Part shown: one piece after another, positions 15,499 to 22,987 of the stretch | How the letters are laid out: the number at the start of each line of letters is the position of its first letter | How positions within the stretch are numbered: the stretch's first letter is position 1 | Source: an uncultured Eubacteriales bacterium | GTDB lineage: Bacteria; Bacillota; Clostridia; Peptostreptococcales; Anaerovoracaceae | Direction: 5' to 3' | Length of the DNA stretch: 51,733 bases | NCBI GenBank assembly: GCA_902786815.1 | Contig: CADADV010000013.1 | Location: forward strand, 1 to 51,733 | Program-made: the position numbers and the translations under genes | Notes under the pieces: model-generated | What the model saw: only the letters and a program-made list of their open reading frames with translations | Database searches by the model: none | What the model was told of the DNA's origin: nothing

Positions 15499-16632
15499 AT
15501 GCCCGTGAAGAAGATGCAGAGCACCATGAACGTGCTGGAAGCGGCCAAAGGTCGGATCAAGCGTCTGTTTGACACCGGCATGAAGGTGTACCTGTCCTTC
15601 TCATCCGGAAAGGATTCCCTGTGCCTGGCTTCGCTCACCTACGACCTGATCCGGACCGGCGAGATCGACGGAAAGCAGCTGAAGGTGATCTTCATCGATG
15701 AGGAAGGGCTTTACCCGTCCATGGTGGAAGCTTCCGAACGCTGGAAGAAGAACTTCGAATCCGTCGGAGTGCCTTTCCTGTGGTACTGCCTTCCTTTCAA
15801 GCAGGTCTGCGTGATCGATCACCTGTCCAGTTCCGAGAGCTGGATCACCTGGGAGCCGGCGGCCAAAGATCGCTGGATGAGGGATCCGCCTCCATACGCG
15901 ATCATGAGCCATCCGGCGTTGAAGTATCCAGGCCAGATGAACTACCAGACCTTCTGCGGGAAGGTGTTCAACGACGGAATCAGCATGATCGGCCTGAGGA
16001 GCACGGAAAGCCTGACCCGGTATCAGTGCATTGCCAGAGCATCCTTCGATAAGGCGACCGGAAAGTTCTATCCGATCTACGACTGGTCGGATAACGACGT
16101 CTGGCTGTACATTAAGGAACGCGGCCTTGAGTTTCCTGAGATATACATGCGCCTGTACGAAGCAGGCGTGAGCAAGCGCCAGCTGCGGCTGTGCGCTTTT
16201 TTCGGTGACTGCACCACGCAGGGCCTGCGCTGGATCGCGGAGACGGACAACAATCTCTGGCAGCGCATCGAGCGGCGGGAACCGAACGCCTACCTGGTAC
16301 TCCTGTACTGGGACAGCGAAATGTTCCGGAGATCTTCCCGAAAACGGAAAGAGCTGGAAGAGGAACAGGAGGAAAAGGATTACAAGGCGCTGTGCAAGGA
16401 CCTGCTTTTCCTGAACACGGAAAAGTATACCATCGCGAAAGACACAAAGGCCAAACTCGACAGCTGGCGGAGCCTGTTCATCAAATCCTACGGTATCGCT
16501 ACGCAGAAGCACTACAAAACTATGTACGAGGGCATTCTGTACGGCGACCCCAAAATGCGCGTCCTCCGGATCCTCTGGCAGGAGATCTACCAGAATTACA
16601 ACGAGGGCATCAAGCGGGGTGATACCGCATGA
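15499..16632 (+). CDS. PAPS reductase-like (IbrA-type, DUF3440) protein
   Basis: A 377-residue adenine-nucleotide alpha-hydrolase. The PP-loop reads VYLSFSSGKDSLCLASLTYD (about residues 30-49). IDEEGLYPSM and the CGKVFNDGISMIGLRSTESLTR region follow, as in PAPS-reductase/IbrA/DndC relatives. The C-terminal ~120 residues (charged helix around KRKELEEEQEEKDY) fit the DUF3440 extension. Family members activate a substrate with ATP; DndC puts sulfur into DNA, while IbrA acts with IbrB in gene regulation. Here it lies between two ParB-like genes. The substrate is unknown. It overlaps the next gene by 4 bp. Confidence 0.85.
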   Translation: MPVKKMQSTMNVLEAAKGRIKRLFDTGMKVYLSFSSGKDSLCLASLTYDLIRTGEIDGKQLKVIFIDEEGLYPSMVEASERWKKNFESVGVPFLWYCLPFKQVCVIDHLSSSESWITWEPAAKDRWMRDPPPYAIMSHPALKYPGQMNYQTFCGKVFNDGISMIGLRSTESLTRYQCIARASFDKATGKFYPIYDWSDNDVWLYIKERGLEFPEIYMRLYEAGVSKRQLRLCAFFGDCTTQGLRWIAETDNNLWQRIERREPNAYLVLLYWDSEMFRRSSRKRKELEEEQEEKDYKALCKDLLFLNTEKYTIAKDTKAKLDSWRSLFIKSYGIATQKHYKTMYEGILYGDPKMRVLRILWQEIYQNYNEGIKRGDTA

Positions 16633-17157
16633 GCGAGATGAATCTGTTCGCTCCGTTGGGTTCCCTGCAGTGGGTTCCCCGGGATCAGCTGCACGCCAAC
16701 GACTACAACCCGAACAAGGTCAGCGAGGACAACCTGAAGCTGCTGACGCAGTCGATCCTGACCAACGGCTGGACGCTTCCCATCGTGGTCCGTCCGGATT
16801 ACACGATCATCGATGGATTCCACCGGTGGACCGTAGCCGGCCGGGAACCGCTGAAGACGATGCTCGGCGGAAAAGGTGCCCGTGGTGATTGTCGATCACC
16901 AGGGAGACGAAAGCGCCGACGTTTACGGCACGATCACCCACAACCGGGCCAGAGGCACCCACCTGCTGGAACCGATGAAGGCCATCGTGAAGAAGCTGAT
17001 GGACGAAGGCAAAACGGTGAAGGAGATCGGTAAGCAGCTGGGCATGAAACCGGAGGAAGTCTTCCGGCTGTCCGGATTCACCCGTGACGAATTCCTGAAC
17101 CTGATGACCAAAGACACCAACGGCTACAGCAAAGCCGTCGTTTACACCCATGTGTGA
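16629..17157 (+). pseudogene. ParB-like protein with broken (+1) reading frame
   Basis: The first 83 codons from ATG 16629 give a ParB-like domain (LQWVPRDQLHANDYNPNKVS, IVVRPDYTIIDGFHRWTVAG). At about 16869-16876 (GGAAAAGGTG) the frame turns into Arg-rich nonsense, while the +1 frame from 16876 continues the family exactly (PVVIVDHQGDESADVYGTI, then KEIGKQLGMKPEEVFRLSGF to 17157). Skipping one G restores a 175-residue protein. Either a one-base indel disabled the gene, the read has an error, or a +1 frameshift is used. No ribosome site lies before GTG 16876, so two separate genes are unlikely. Confidence 0.75.
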
Positions 17158-17170
17158 AGGAGGGATCACC

Positions 17171-17191
17171 ATGAAGAAAGTGATCGGTTAA
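17171..17191 (+). other. Possible six-codon leader peptide (MKKVIG)
   Basis: A strong AAGGAGGGATCACC ribosome site precedes ATG 17171, but the frame stops after six codons. The following 78 bases to the tRNA have no gene. They contain an 8-bp hairpin (17242-17263, CTCCGGCT with AGCCGGAG). The unit may be the remnant of a gene, a leader peptide, or a spacer. Nothing beyond the sequence supports expression. Confidence 0.3.
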
Positions 17192-17269
17192 AAATGCAAT
17201 CAGGTGAGTGCGGCTTCATTTCTGGACGCACGGGACTATTCCTCCGGCTGGCGGGAGCCGGAGAAACAT

Positions 17270-17342
17270 ACAGGCGTAGCTTACAGAAAGCCCCGGTCTC
17301 CAAAACCGGCAGTCGCTGGCTCGTACCCAGCAGCCTGTGCCA
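17270..17342 (+). tRNA. tRNA-Trp (anticodon CCA)
   Basis: A full cloverleaf of 73 nt. Acceptor ACAGGCG (17270-17276) pairs with AGCCTGT (17332-17338) except the last pair; a G discriminator and encoded CCA end at 17342. The D-arm is GCTT/AAGC with a short 5-nt loop. The anticodon arm is CCGGT/ACCGG with loop CTCCAAA, giving anticodon CCA at 17300-17302. The T-arm is GCTGG/CCAGC with loop CTCGTAC. Oddities: the D-loop lacks the GG pair and the T-loop is not TTCRA, so this is a slimmed phage-type tRNA. It lies just before the small terminase gene. Confidence 0.8.
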
Positions 17343-17372
17343 CTAAACTAAGCGCAAAGGAGGAGATGCGTC

Positions 17373-17879
17373 ATTGGTGCGAGAGGTAAGTATCAGGAGT
17401 GGCTGACAGAAGACGGACTGATCCGCGTGGAAGGCTACGCGAGAGAAGGCCTTTCCGATGTGCAGATCGCAGAAAAGATGCGTATCTCACTCACAACCTA
17501 TTACGATTGGCAGAATAAGTATCCGGAATTATCTGAGGCGATAAAAAAAGGAAAAGCTCCTGTCGATGATATGGTTGAGAACGCGCTGTTCAAACGCGCT
17601 GTCGGATATTCGTATGTCGAAACCACCACGGACTTCGAACTGATCGACACCGGAAGGGTGGACGAAGACGGAAAGCCTGTGATGGAAAAGAAGATCAAGA
17701 GCGTCCGGTCAGTAAAGAAGGAAATGGCTCCGGATGTCGGAGCAGCCGCCTTCTGGCTGAAGAACCGACGTCCCGACAGATGGAAGGAAAAGCGTGAAGA
17801 ACAGATCAAGGTTACCAGCGCTGATTACAGTCTTCTGGATGAAGTGGCCGAGGCGGTGAAGAACGATGCAAAGCAATAG
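17373..17879 (+). CDS. terS: Terminase small subunit
   Basis: A DNA-recognition subunit of the packaging motor. In frame the homologous part begins GARGKYQEWLTEDGLIRVEG, then REGLSDVQIAEKMRISLTTY forms the helix-turn-helix, followed by LSEAIKKGKAPVDDMVENAL and a C-terminal oligomer/motor-binding part. An AAGGAGGAG site lies 8 bases before codon 17373, which is ATT; no ATG, GTG or TTG is available there in this frame. The first conventional codon is GTG 17427, which would remove the N-terminal 18 residues. The ATG at 17366 is out of frame and stops after seven codons. It overlaps terL by 14 bp. Confidence 0.85.
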   Translation: MGARGKYQEWLTEDGLIRVEGYAREGLSDVQIAEKMRISLTTYYDWQNKYPELSEAIKKGKAPVDDMVENALFKRAVGYSYVETTTDFELIDTGRVDEDGKPVMEKKIKSVRSVKKEMAPDVGAAAFWLKNRRPDRWKEKREEQIKVTSADYSLLDEVAEAVKNDAKQ

Positions 17880-19140
17880 GCTGCTGACGCCTCAGCAGAA
17901 AACCGCCATGTGGCTGATCGAACACCCAGCGGAATTTGGGCGGCGCGTTGGATTTACAAAGCTCCGGGACGATCTGCACGGTATGTGGATCAACGATATG
18001 CTGTGGCGCACGGACGACCAGACAAAGCAATCCCACCGCGGCAGCTATAAAACCACCTGCCTTGAAGTGGATATGGCGCTGGCCTGCATGGTGCTGCGTG
18101 ACAAGAACACCATCTTTTTGCGAAAGACGGATAACGACGTGGCCGAGGTTATGCAGGCGGTACAGTCAATCCTGCTTCACCCCCTCACGCAGGCCATGTG
18201 CCAGGTGCTGACCGGCAAGCCGCTGGAATTGTACAAGGCCACCAATAAGCAGATCACCACCAGCCTGTACGCTCACGCGGGCGGCGCTCCGCAGATCCTC
18301 GGGATCGGCGTTGGTGGATCCCTGACCGGTAAGCACGGGGACATCATCATTACTGATGACATCGTGAACCGGCTGGATCGCCAGAGCCGCGCCGAACGTG
18401 AGCGGACAAAGCTTATTTACCAGGAGCTGCAGAACCTGCGGAACCCGGGAGGAAGGTTTATCAATACCGGCACGCCGTGGCACAAGGAAGACGCCTTCTC
18501 ACTGATGCCAACGCCGGAGAAATGGGACTGCTATCAGACTGGTCTGCTGAGCAAACAGAAGATCGAAGAACTGAGAATGCAGATGGCCCCTTCCCTGTTC
18601 GCGGCCAACTATGAGCTCAGGCATATCGCATCCGACGGTGCGCTGTTCGACACCAGCAGGCCCATCGTTCCCGAAGAAAATGAAGAAGGCGTACACCTGC
18701 TCCGGAACGGCATCGCCCATATCGACGCGGCCTACGGAGGAGAGGACTACACAGCCTTCACCTGCTGCCAGATGGCCGGCGGGAAGATCTACCTCTACGG
18801 AAAGCTCTGGCATTCCCACGTGGACACGGTGCTGAACACGGCGCTGGCGGAAGCCAACCGGCTGATGTGCGGCCCTGTCTACTGCGAGCTGAACGGCGAC
18901 AAGGGATACCTGAGCAAGGAAATCCGGAACCGGGGCGGTTATGCCTTCGGCTACACGGAGAGCCAGAACAAGTACATCAAGATTTCGACTTACCTGAAAA
19001 AGTGGTGGTCAAAGGTCGTGTTCGTCGAGGGAACGGACCCGGCATACATCGAGCAGATCATGGACTTCACGGATTCCGCGGAGCATGATGACGCGCCGGA
19101 CAGCGCAGCAACCTGCTGCCGCATCATGGATGGAAGGTGA
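17866..19140 (+). CDS. terL: Terminase large subunit
   Basis: A 424-residue packaging ATPase/nuclease. The ATP-binding region has a deviant Walker A, SHRGSYKTTCLEVDMAL (about residues 50-66), and Walker B, GDIIITDDIVN. The RNase H-like nuclease begins with IAHIDAAYGGEDYTAFTCC (about 282-300), its first catalytic Asp, and later acidic residues (CELNGDKGYLS, EHDDAPDSAA). It moves DNA into the prohead at the portal vertex and cuts the concatemer. The size and motif order fit phage terminases of the Terminase_6 type. Confidence 0.93.
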   Translation: MQSNRLLTPQQKTAMWLIEHPAEFGRRVGFTKLRDDLHGMWINDMLWRTDDQTKQSHRGSYKTTCLEVDMALACMVLRDKNTIFLRKTDNDVAEVMQAVQSILLHPLTQAMCQVLTGKPLELYKATNKQITTSLYAHAGGAPQILGIGVGGSLTGKHGDIIITDDIVNRLDRQSRAERERTKLIYQELQNLRNPGGRFINTGTPWHKEDAFSLMPTPEKWDCYQTGLLSKQKIEELRMQMAPSLFAANYELRHIASDGALFDTSRPIVPEENEEGVHLLRNGIAHIDAAYGGEDYTAFTCCQMAGGKIYLYGKLWHSHVDTVLNTALAEANRLMCGPVYCELNGDKGYLSKEIRNRGGYAFGYTESQNKYIKISTYLKKWWSKVVFVEGTDPAYIEQIMDFTDSAEHDDAPDSAATCCRIMDGR

Positions 19141-19145
19141 TACGA

Positions 19146-20660
19146 TTGAGCGAACTGACTGAATTCTTTACGCCTCTGGAGGCCTGGGACGAACTGACGG
19201 CCGTGCGCGGCGAGTATGTCCGGAAACACTGGGCGGCATACAGCGGCCTGCATAAGGAGCTGGCTGCCACAGCGATTAACGGATCCTTCTGGAAACGCCG
19301 GAGCAAGGCGAAGGTTCACGTGCCACTGGCCGCCGATATCGCTTCCGTATCTGCGAACATGCTTTTCGGAAACGCTCCTCGCTGCCGGATCTACGATGAC
19401 GCGCAGAAGGACGACCAGAAGTGCAGAAAAAGCTCCCAGCAGGAACGGCTGGACAAGATTCTCCGGGAGAACATCTTCGAATCGCTGATCCAGGAAGCCG
19501 CTGAAGCAGCTGCTGCCTGCGGGGATGTCTACCTCAAGAGCAACTGGGATACGGACAAGCTCGATTATCCGTCCATCCTCTATGTGGACGGCCGGGACGC
19601 CGTTCCGGAATACCGCTTCGGAAGACTGGTCTGCGTGCACTTCTTCACGGAGATCAAGACGGACCGGAAATCCGGAAAGAAATGGCGTCTGTATGAGCGG
19701 TACGAGCCCGGCACGATCCTGAGCGCCGTGTTCGTCGGCGATGCCAGCACGCTCGGCACGGAAAGCCAGGACGCAATGACAGCCTACGGCATCGAGCCGG
19801 AAGTGAAGGTGCCCGGCGGCGGCATGATGGCCGTGCACATTCCCAACGTGAAGCCCAGCCGGATCCGGAAGCGCGAGTACGGCCGGAGCGAGTTTGAGGG
19901 CATGCGGGATCTGCTGGACGAGCTGGACGAAACCTTCTCTTCCTGGTTCCGGGACATCCGGCTGGCGAAGAGCCGCCTGATCGTTCCGGCGGAATATCTG
20001 CGGAAGCGGGAGAATCAGGGCAATATGTTCTCCGACAACCGGTATATCTGGGAATTCGATGAGGACGTGGAAACGCTGGTCGCCCTGGACATCGCCAACG
20101 ACAAGGATATGAAGATCACGCCTTCCCAGTTCGAGATCCGCGCGGAGCAGCACGCCAGAACGGCGGATTCGCTGATCCGGAACATCATCTCCATGTGCGG
20201 ATATTCCCCGCAGTCTTTTGGACTGGATATCGAAGGCCAGGCGGCCAGCGGCACCGCGCTGCTGATCCGGGAGAAGAAGAGCTTCTCCACCCGTTCCAAA
20301 AAGCTGAACTACTGGTCCATGCCGCTGGAGCGGTTCCTGACCGGCGTGCTGCAGCTGGACGCGGAACTATATCATCAGGGGAACATCCACAACACGGACC
20401 GCGTGATCGTGGAATTCCCGGACTGCATGTCCACGGATATTTCCACCATGGCCAGCGCCGTCAAGATGATGCACGACGCACAGTCTGTCTCCACCTACAT
20501 CAAGGTGAAGATGATGCATCCCGACTGGGAGGAAGGCGAAGTGCAGGAAGAGGTCAGCCGGATCATGCAGGAATTCGGAACGGCTGATCCTGCTGCCATT
20601 GCTGCAGCCGGAGATCTGCATACGCCGCCTGACAAGGAGGACAAGGAAGGTGACGCCTGA
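19146..20660 (+). CDS. Portal protein (SPP1 gp6-like)
   Basis: A 504-residue portal protein forming the dodecameric ring through which DNA enters. Landmarks are the N-terminal RGEYVRKHWAAYSGLHKELA, PLAADIASVSANMLFGNAP, and QSFGLDIEGQAASGTALLIRE, typical of the SPP1 gp6 family, followed by a helical clip region and an acidic tail. TTG 19146 is taken as start (GGAAGGTG 7 bases upstream). GTG 19137 has no ribosome site. The stop overlaps the next ATG by one base. Confidence 0.9.
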   Translation: MSELTEFFTPLEAWDELTAVRGEYVRKHWAAYSGLHKELAATAINGSFWKRRSKAKVHVPLAADIASVSANMLFGNAPRCRIYDDAQKDDQKCRKSSQQERLDKILRENIFESLIQEAAEAAAACGDVYLKSNWDTDKLDYPSILYVDGRDAVPEYRFGRLVCVHFFTEIKTDRKSGKKWRLYERYEPGTILSAVFVGDASTLGTESQDAMTAYGIEPEVKVPGGGMMAVHIPNVKPSRIRKREYGRSEFEGMRDLLDELDETFSSWFRDIRLAKSRLIVPAEYLRKRENQGNMFSDNRYIWEFDEDVETLVALDIANDKDMKITPSQFEIRAEQHARTADSLIRNIISMCGYSPQSFGLDIEGQAASGTALLIREKKSFSTRSKKLNYWSMPLERFLTGVLQLDAELYHQGNIHNTDRVIVEFPDCMSTDISTMASAVKMMHDAQSVSTYIKVKMMHPDWEEGEVQEEVSRIMQEFGTADPAAIAAAGDLHTPPDKEDKEGDA

Positions 20661-22192
20661 TGGCCGGATACGGATTCAATACCGGCATGGATGGCCACCG
20701 GGTCAGGCCGCTTACGGAGGCTGACAAGGAGGAAATCGCAGAAGGCCTGAAGATCATCTACGGAAAAGCCAGGGAACGGATGCTGGAAAACGTATCCGGA
20801 CGGCTTTCCAGAGGGATCACTCAGCGCGGATGGGCCGAACGGAAGGCCAACGAGGTTCTGGCGGCACACGCTCAGCTGGAACGGGATCTAGATCGCGCTC
20901 ACGATCAGCGGGAAAAGCTGCTATCCGGCGTGATGGACAGGGCCTATGTCACCGGCAGCCAGAAGTTCTACTCGGATATGCGTTCTGTGCTGGGTGAGAC
21001 GGCCCACATCAGCCCCAACAGCATGAAAGCGGGGTACATACTTGCCGACCTTAATAACAGCTTAAACGCCTCTGAGAGGCGAATCCTGAGGCAGTTCGAT
21101 GACAAGTACGCTGATATCATCGGCGCCGTATCCTCAGAGATGGCCACCGGCACCATGACAACCAGGCAGGCCGTAGGCGAAGCGCTGATCGCTTTCGCCG
21201 ATGATGGCATTGACGGATTCATCGACCGGGGCGGCCATCACTGGACGCTGGAAAACTATTCGGAAATGGCCGTGCTGACAGCCATCGAGCGCAGCACGAT
21301 CTCCGGATACGTCGATACCATGCAGGAGTACGGCTACGATCTGGCCATCATCGACGGCCATGCCGGCAGCTGCCCGATCTGCGCGGCCTGGGAAGGCGTG
21401 ATCGTCTCCGTCAGCGGGAACGATTCGGATTATCCTTCCCTGGATGACGCGGAGAACGACGGATGCTTCCATCCCCGGTGTATGCACGGGATCACGACTT
21501 ACTATCCGGAGATCTCCCATGCTCCGATCGGAGGCTTCCGGACGGAGCCCAGGGAAATCGAACCGGCTGAACCGTCCTACACGGCCCGGTCGAAGCAGCG
21601 GTACATGGAACGCATGATTCGGAAGTACAAGGACCGCGCTATCGTGGCCCAGACACCGCAGCAGAAGATGCAGGCCCAGAACAAGGTTCGCCAGTGGGAG
21701 AATGCTCTGGACGATCTGATCGAAAGCCAGCCGGAGGACAATTACCTTTACAGGCACAGCAACAGAGAAAAGCCACAACCACAGGCAATTCCTCTCGGGA
21801 CAGAATTCCTGCACCATGCTTCCGATCTTGCTGTATATGCGCAGAAAATCAAGCCGATCGATGGTTATCAGGACTTTGTCCTGCACGGTGGCAAGTATGG
21901 CTTCGAGAACCAGAATGCAGACGGAAAGATGCTGAATACTTTTTCGGTTGCTGAATTCTGCAGAACCGTACAAGAAAAAGGCCTCTGGAACGGTGGCCCG
22001 ATCAGGCTTATAGCATGTGAGACTGGCGCTGAGGATGCGCTTACCGCTCAGGCTGTGGCAGATATTCTCGGTGTACCTGTTATGGCGCCAACAGACCTTG
22101 TCTGGGTTCGTCCTGACGGATACATGACAATTGGCCCTGACAAGTTGACAAACACCGGTTCGTGGCGTATAGTAGAGCCGAAAGAGAGGTGA
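20660..22192 (+). CDS. MuF-type minor head protein fused to a C-terminal toxin-like (caspase-like) domain
   Basis: A 510-residue protein. Residues 1-300 are a MuF/SPP1 gp7-like head protein injected or packaged with DNA; the core SCPICAAWEG and CFHPRCMHGITTYYPE motifs near 240-290 are diagnostic. A charged helical linker (about 300-370) leads to an extra domain (about 375-510): FVLHGGKYGFEN with His409, PIRLIACETGAEDALTAQAV with Cys453, VADILGVPVMAPTDLVWVRP. This is the pattern of polymorphic-toxin domains with a clan-CD (caspase-like) His/Cys pair. Base composition falls in this end, suggesting domain exchange. A small gene follows at once, as immunity genes do. Confidence 0.8.
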   Translation: MAGYGFNTGMDGHRVRPLTEADKEEIAEGLKIIYGKARERMLENVSGRLSRGITQRGWAERKANEVLAAHAQLERDLDRAHDQREKLLSGVMDRAYVTGSQKFYSDMRSVLGETAHISPNSMKAGYILADLNNSLNASERRILRQFDDKYADIIGAVSSEMATGTMTTRQAVGEALIAFADDGIDGFIDRGGHHWTLENYSEMAVLTAIERSTISGYVDTMQEYGYDLAIIDGHAGSCPICAAWEGVIVSVSGNDSDYPSLDDAENDGCFHPRCMHGITTYYPEISHAPIGGFRTEPREIEPAEPSYTARSKQRYMERMIRKYKDRAIVAQTPQQKMQAQNKVRQWENALDDLIESQPEDNYLYRHSNREKPQPQAIPLGTEFLHHASDLAVYAQKIKPIDGYQDFVLHGGKYGFENQNADGKMLNTFSVAEFCRTVQEKGLWNGGPIRLIACETGAEDALTAQAVADILGVPVMAPTDLVWVRPDGYMTIGPDKLTNTGSWRIVEPKER

Positions 22193-22197
22193 GCGCC

Positions 22198-22467
22198 ATG
22201 ATGGCAGTCAGGCCGGTTGCGATGCAGCCAGACACCAAAGTCATTCCTGACAAGGCCGCAATTGTTCGGTACATGAAAACCAGGCAGAAGACCGCGATTG
22301 CACCCAAGTATTTCCATGATCCTGTGACCGACGAGCCAGTTGCCGAGCTTGATTGGCGTGAGGATAAGGAGTATGGATGGTCTGCTGAGACGACGTATTT
22401 GTTCGAAACTCACAACTATCCTCTCCCGGATGAATTTCTGGCCCATGTCAGAAAGATGATGCAGTGA
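22198..22467 (+). CDS. Candidate immunity protein for the MuF toxin domain
   Basis: An 89-residue protein (MMAVRPVAMQPDTKVIPDK...) starting 5 bases after the MuF-toxin stop with GAGGTGAGC as ribosome site. It contains a VRYMKTRQKTAIAPKYFHDP stretch and an acidic second half, has no head-protein motif, and is followed directly by a terminator. Position, small size and acidic nature match immunity partners of C-terminal toxin domains. The role is inferred from context only. Confidence 0.55.
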   Translation: MMAVRPVAMQPDTKVIPDKAAIVRYMKTRQKTAIAPKYFHDPVTDEPVAELDWREDKEYGWSAETTYLFETHNYPLPDEFLAHVRKMMQ

Positions 22468-22497
22468 ACCGCCCCGCATAAGCGTGAGGCGGTTTTC
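22467..22497 (+). terminator. Rho-independent terminator
   Basis: AACCGCC (22467-22473) pairs with GGCGGTT (22488-22494), with an inner CGC/GCG pair, and is followed by a TTTTCTTA tail. It closes the MuF-toxin/immunity pair, isolating it from the scaffold genes downstream. Read-through is likely since essential head genes follow. Confidence 0.65.
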
Positions 22498-22527
22498 TTA
22501 TGCCCATTTTGAAAGGAGTTGATCACG

Positions 22528-22749
22528 ATGGCAAAGACGAAAGCGGCAGCTGAGGTGCCGACCGAAGTCACGATCCCCCGGAGCGTGCTGAAACAGCTGA
22601 TCTCCATTCCGGAGGAACTGGAGCATGCGGACTATGCCTACAAGAATTGTCAGGCGTCCGTGTTCCGGAGTTTCGCCCAGGGACTGTACAAGGCTGGAAA
22701 TACCAGAAACGCTGTTGCAGCCGCCAAGGAAGCTCTGGGAGAAGAGTAA
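22528..22749 (+). CDS. Small hypothetical protein
   Basis: A 73-residue mostly helical protein (MAKTKAAAEVPTEVTIPRSV...) with GAAAGGAG before ATG 22528. The context (between the minor head protein and scaffold) suggests a virion-associated or accessory role; there is no recognisable motif. Confidence 0.6.
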   Translation: MAKTKAAAEVPTEVTIPRSVLKQLISIPEELEHADYAYKNCQASVFRSFAQGLYKAGNTRNAVAAAKEALGEE

Positions 22750-22750
22750 C

Positions 22751-22857
22751 GCTCTTTCGCACAAAAACGGCCCTTCCGGGGCGTTCCACCTTCGGACAGG
22801 TATAAACCTGTCGAACGGCGCGGAACGCGAGCCCGGCGGCACGGCGTAAGAAAGAGC
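22751..22857 (+). ncRNA. Candidate structured RNA between head genes
   Basis: The 107-nt stretch folds into one long nested structure. Outer helix GCTCTTTC (22751-22758) pairs with GAAAGAGC (22850-22857). Inside, CGGG (22777-22780) pairs with CCCG (22832-22835), GCGTTCC (22781-22787) with GGAACGC (22822-22828), and TTCG plus ACAGGT with ACCTGT plus CGAA around an ATAA loop (22802-22805). There is no gene here. It is more elaborate than a terminator and has no T-run. I do not recognise a named RNA class. Confidence 0.4.
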
Positions 22858-22875
22858 ATGGTTTCCTGTCAAATT

Positions 22876-22907
22876 AGCAGACTGAGCCCACACCAGCCTG
22901 CTTTTTT
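22876..22907 (+). terminator. Terminator-like hairpin with T-run
   Basis: AGCAG (22876-22880) pairs with CTGCT (22898-22902), with a weak inner CTG/CAG pair, followed by a run of six T. It comes right after the structured RNA and before the scaffold gene. Its modest stem suggests partial termination or RNA 3'-end formation. Confidence 0.5.
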
Positions 22908-22987
22908 GTTTGCCTGTCCGGGAGGCTTTACCCGGGACTTCAGAGCAGGAAGGGACCTGCATAAAAAACCGAAGGAGGAAAGAACAA

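Noticed and set aside
18990-20153. 387-codon minus-strand frame over the portal gene
   Set aside because: Shadow with no ribosome site; the portal motifs are on the plus strand.
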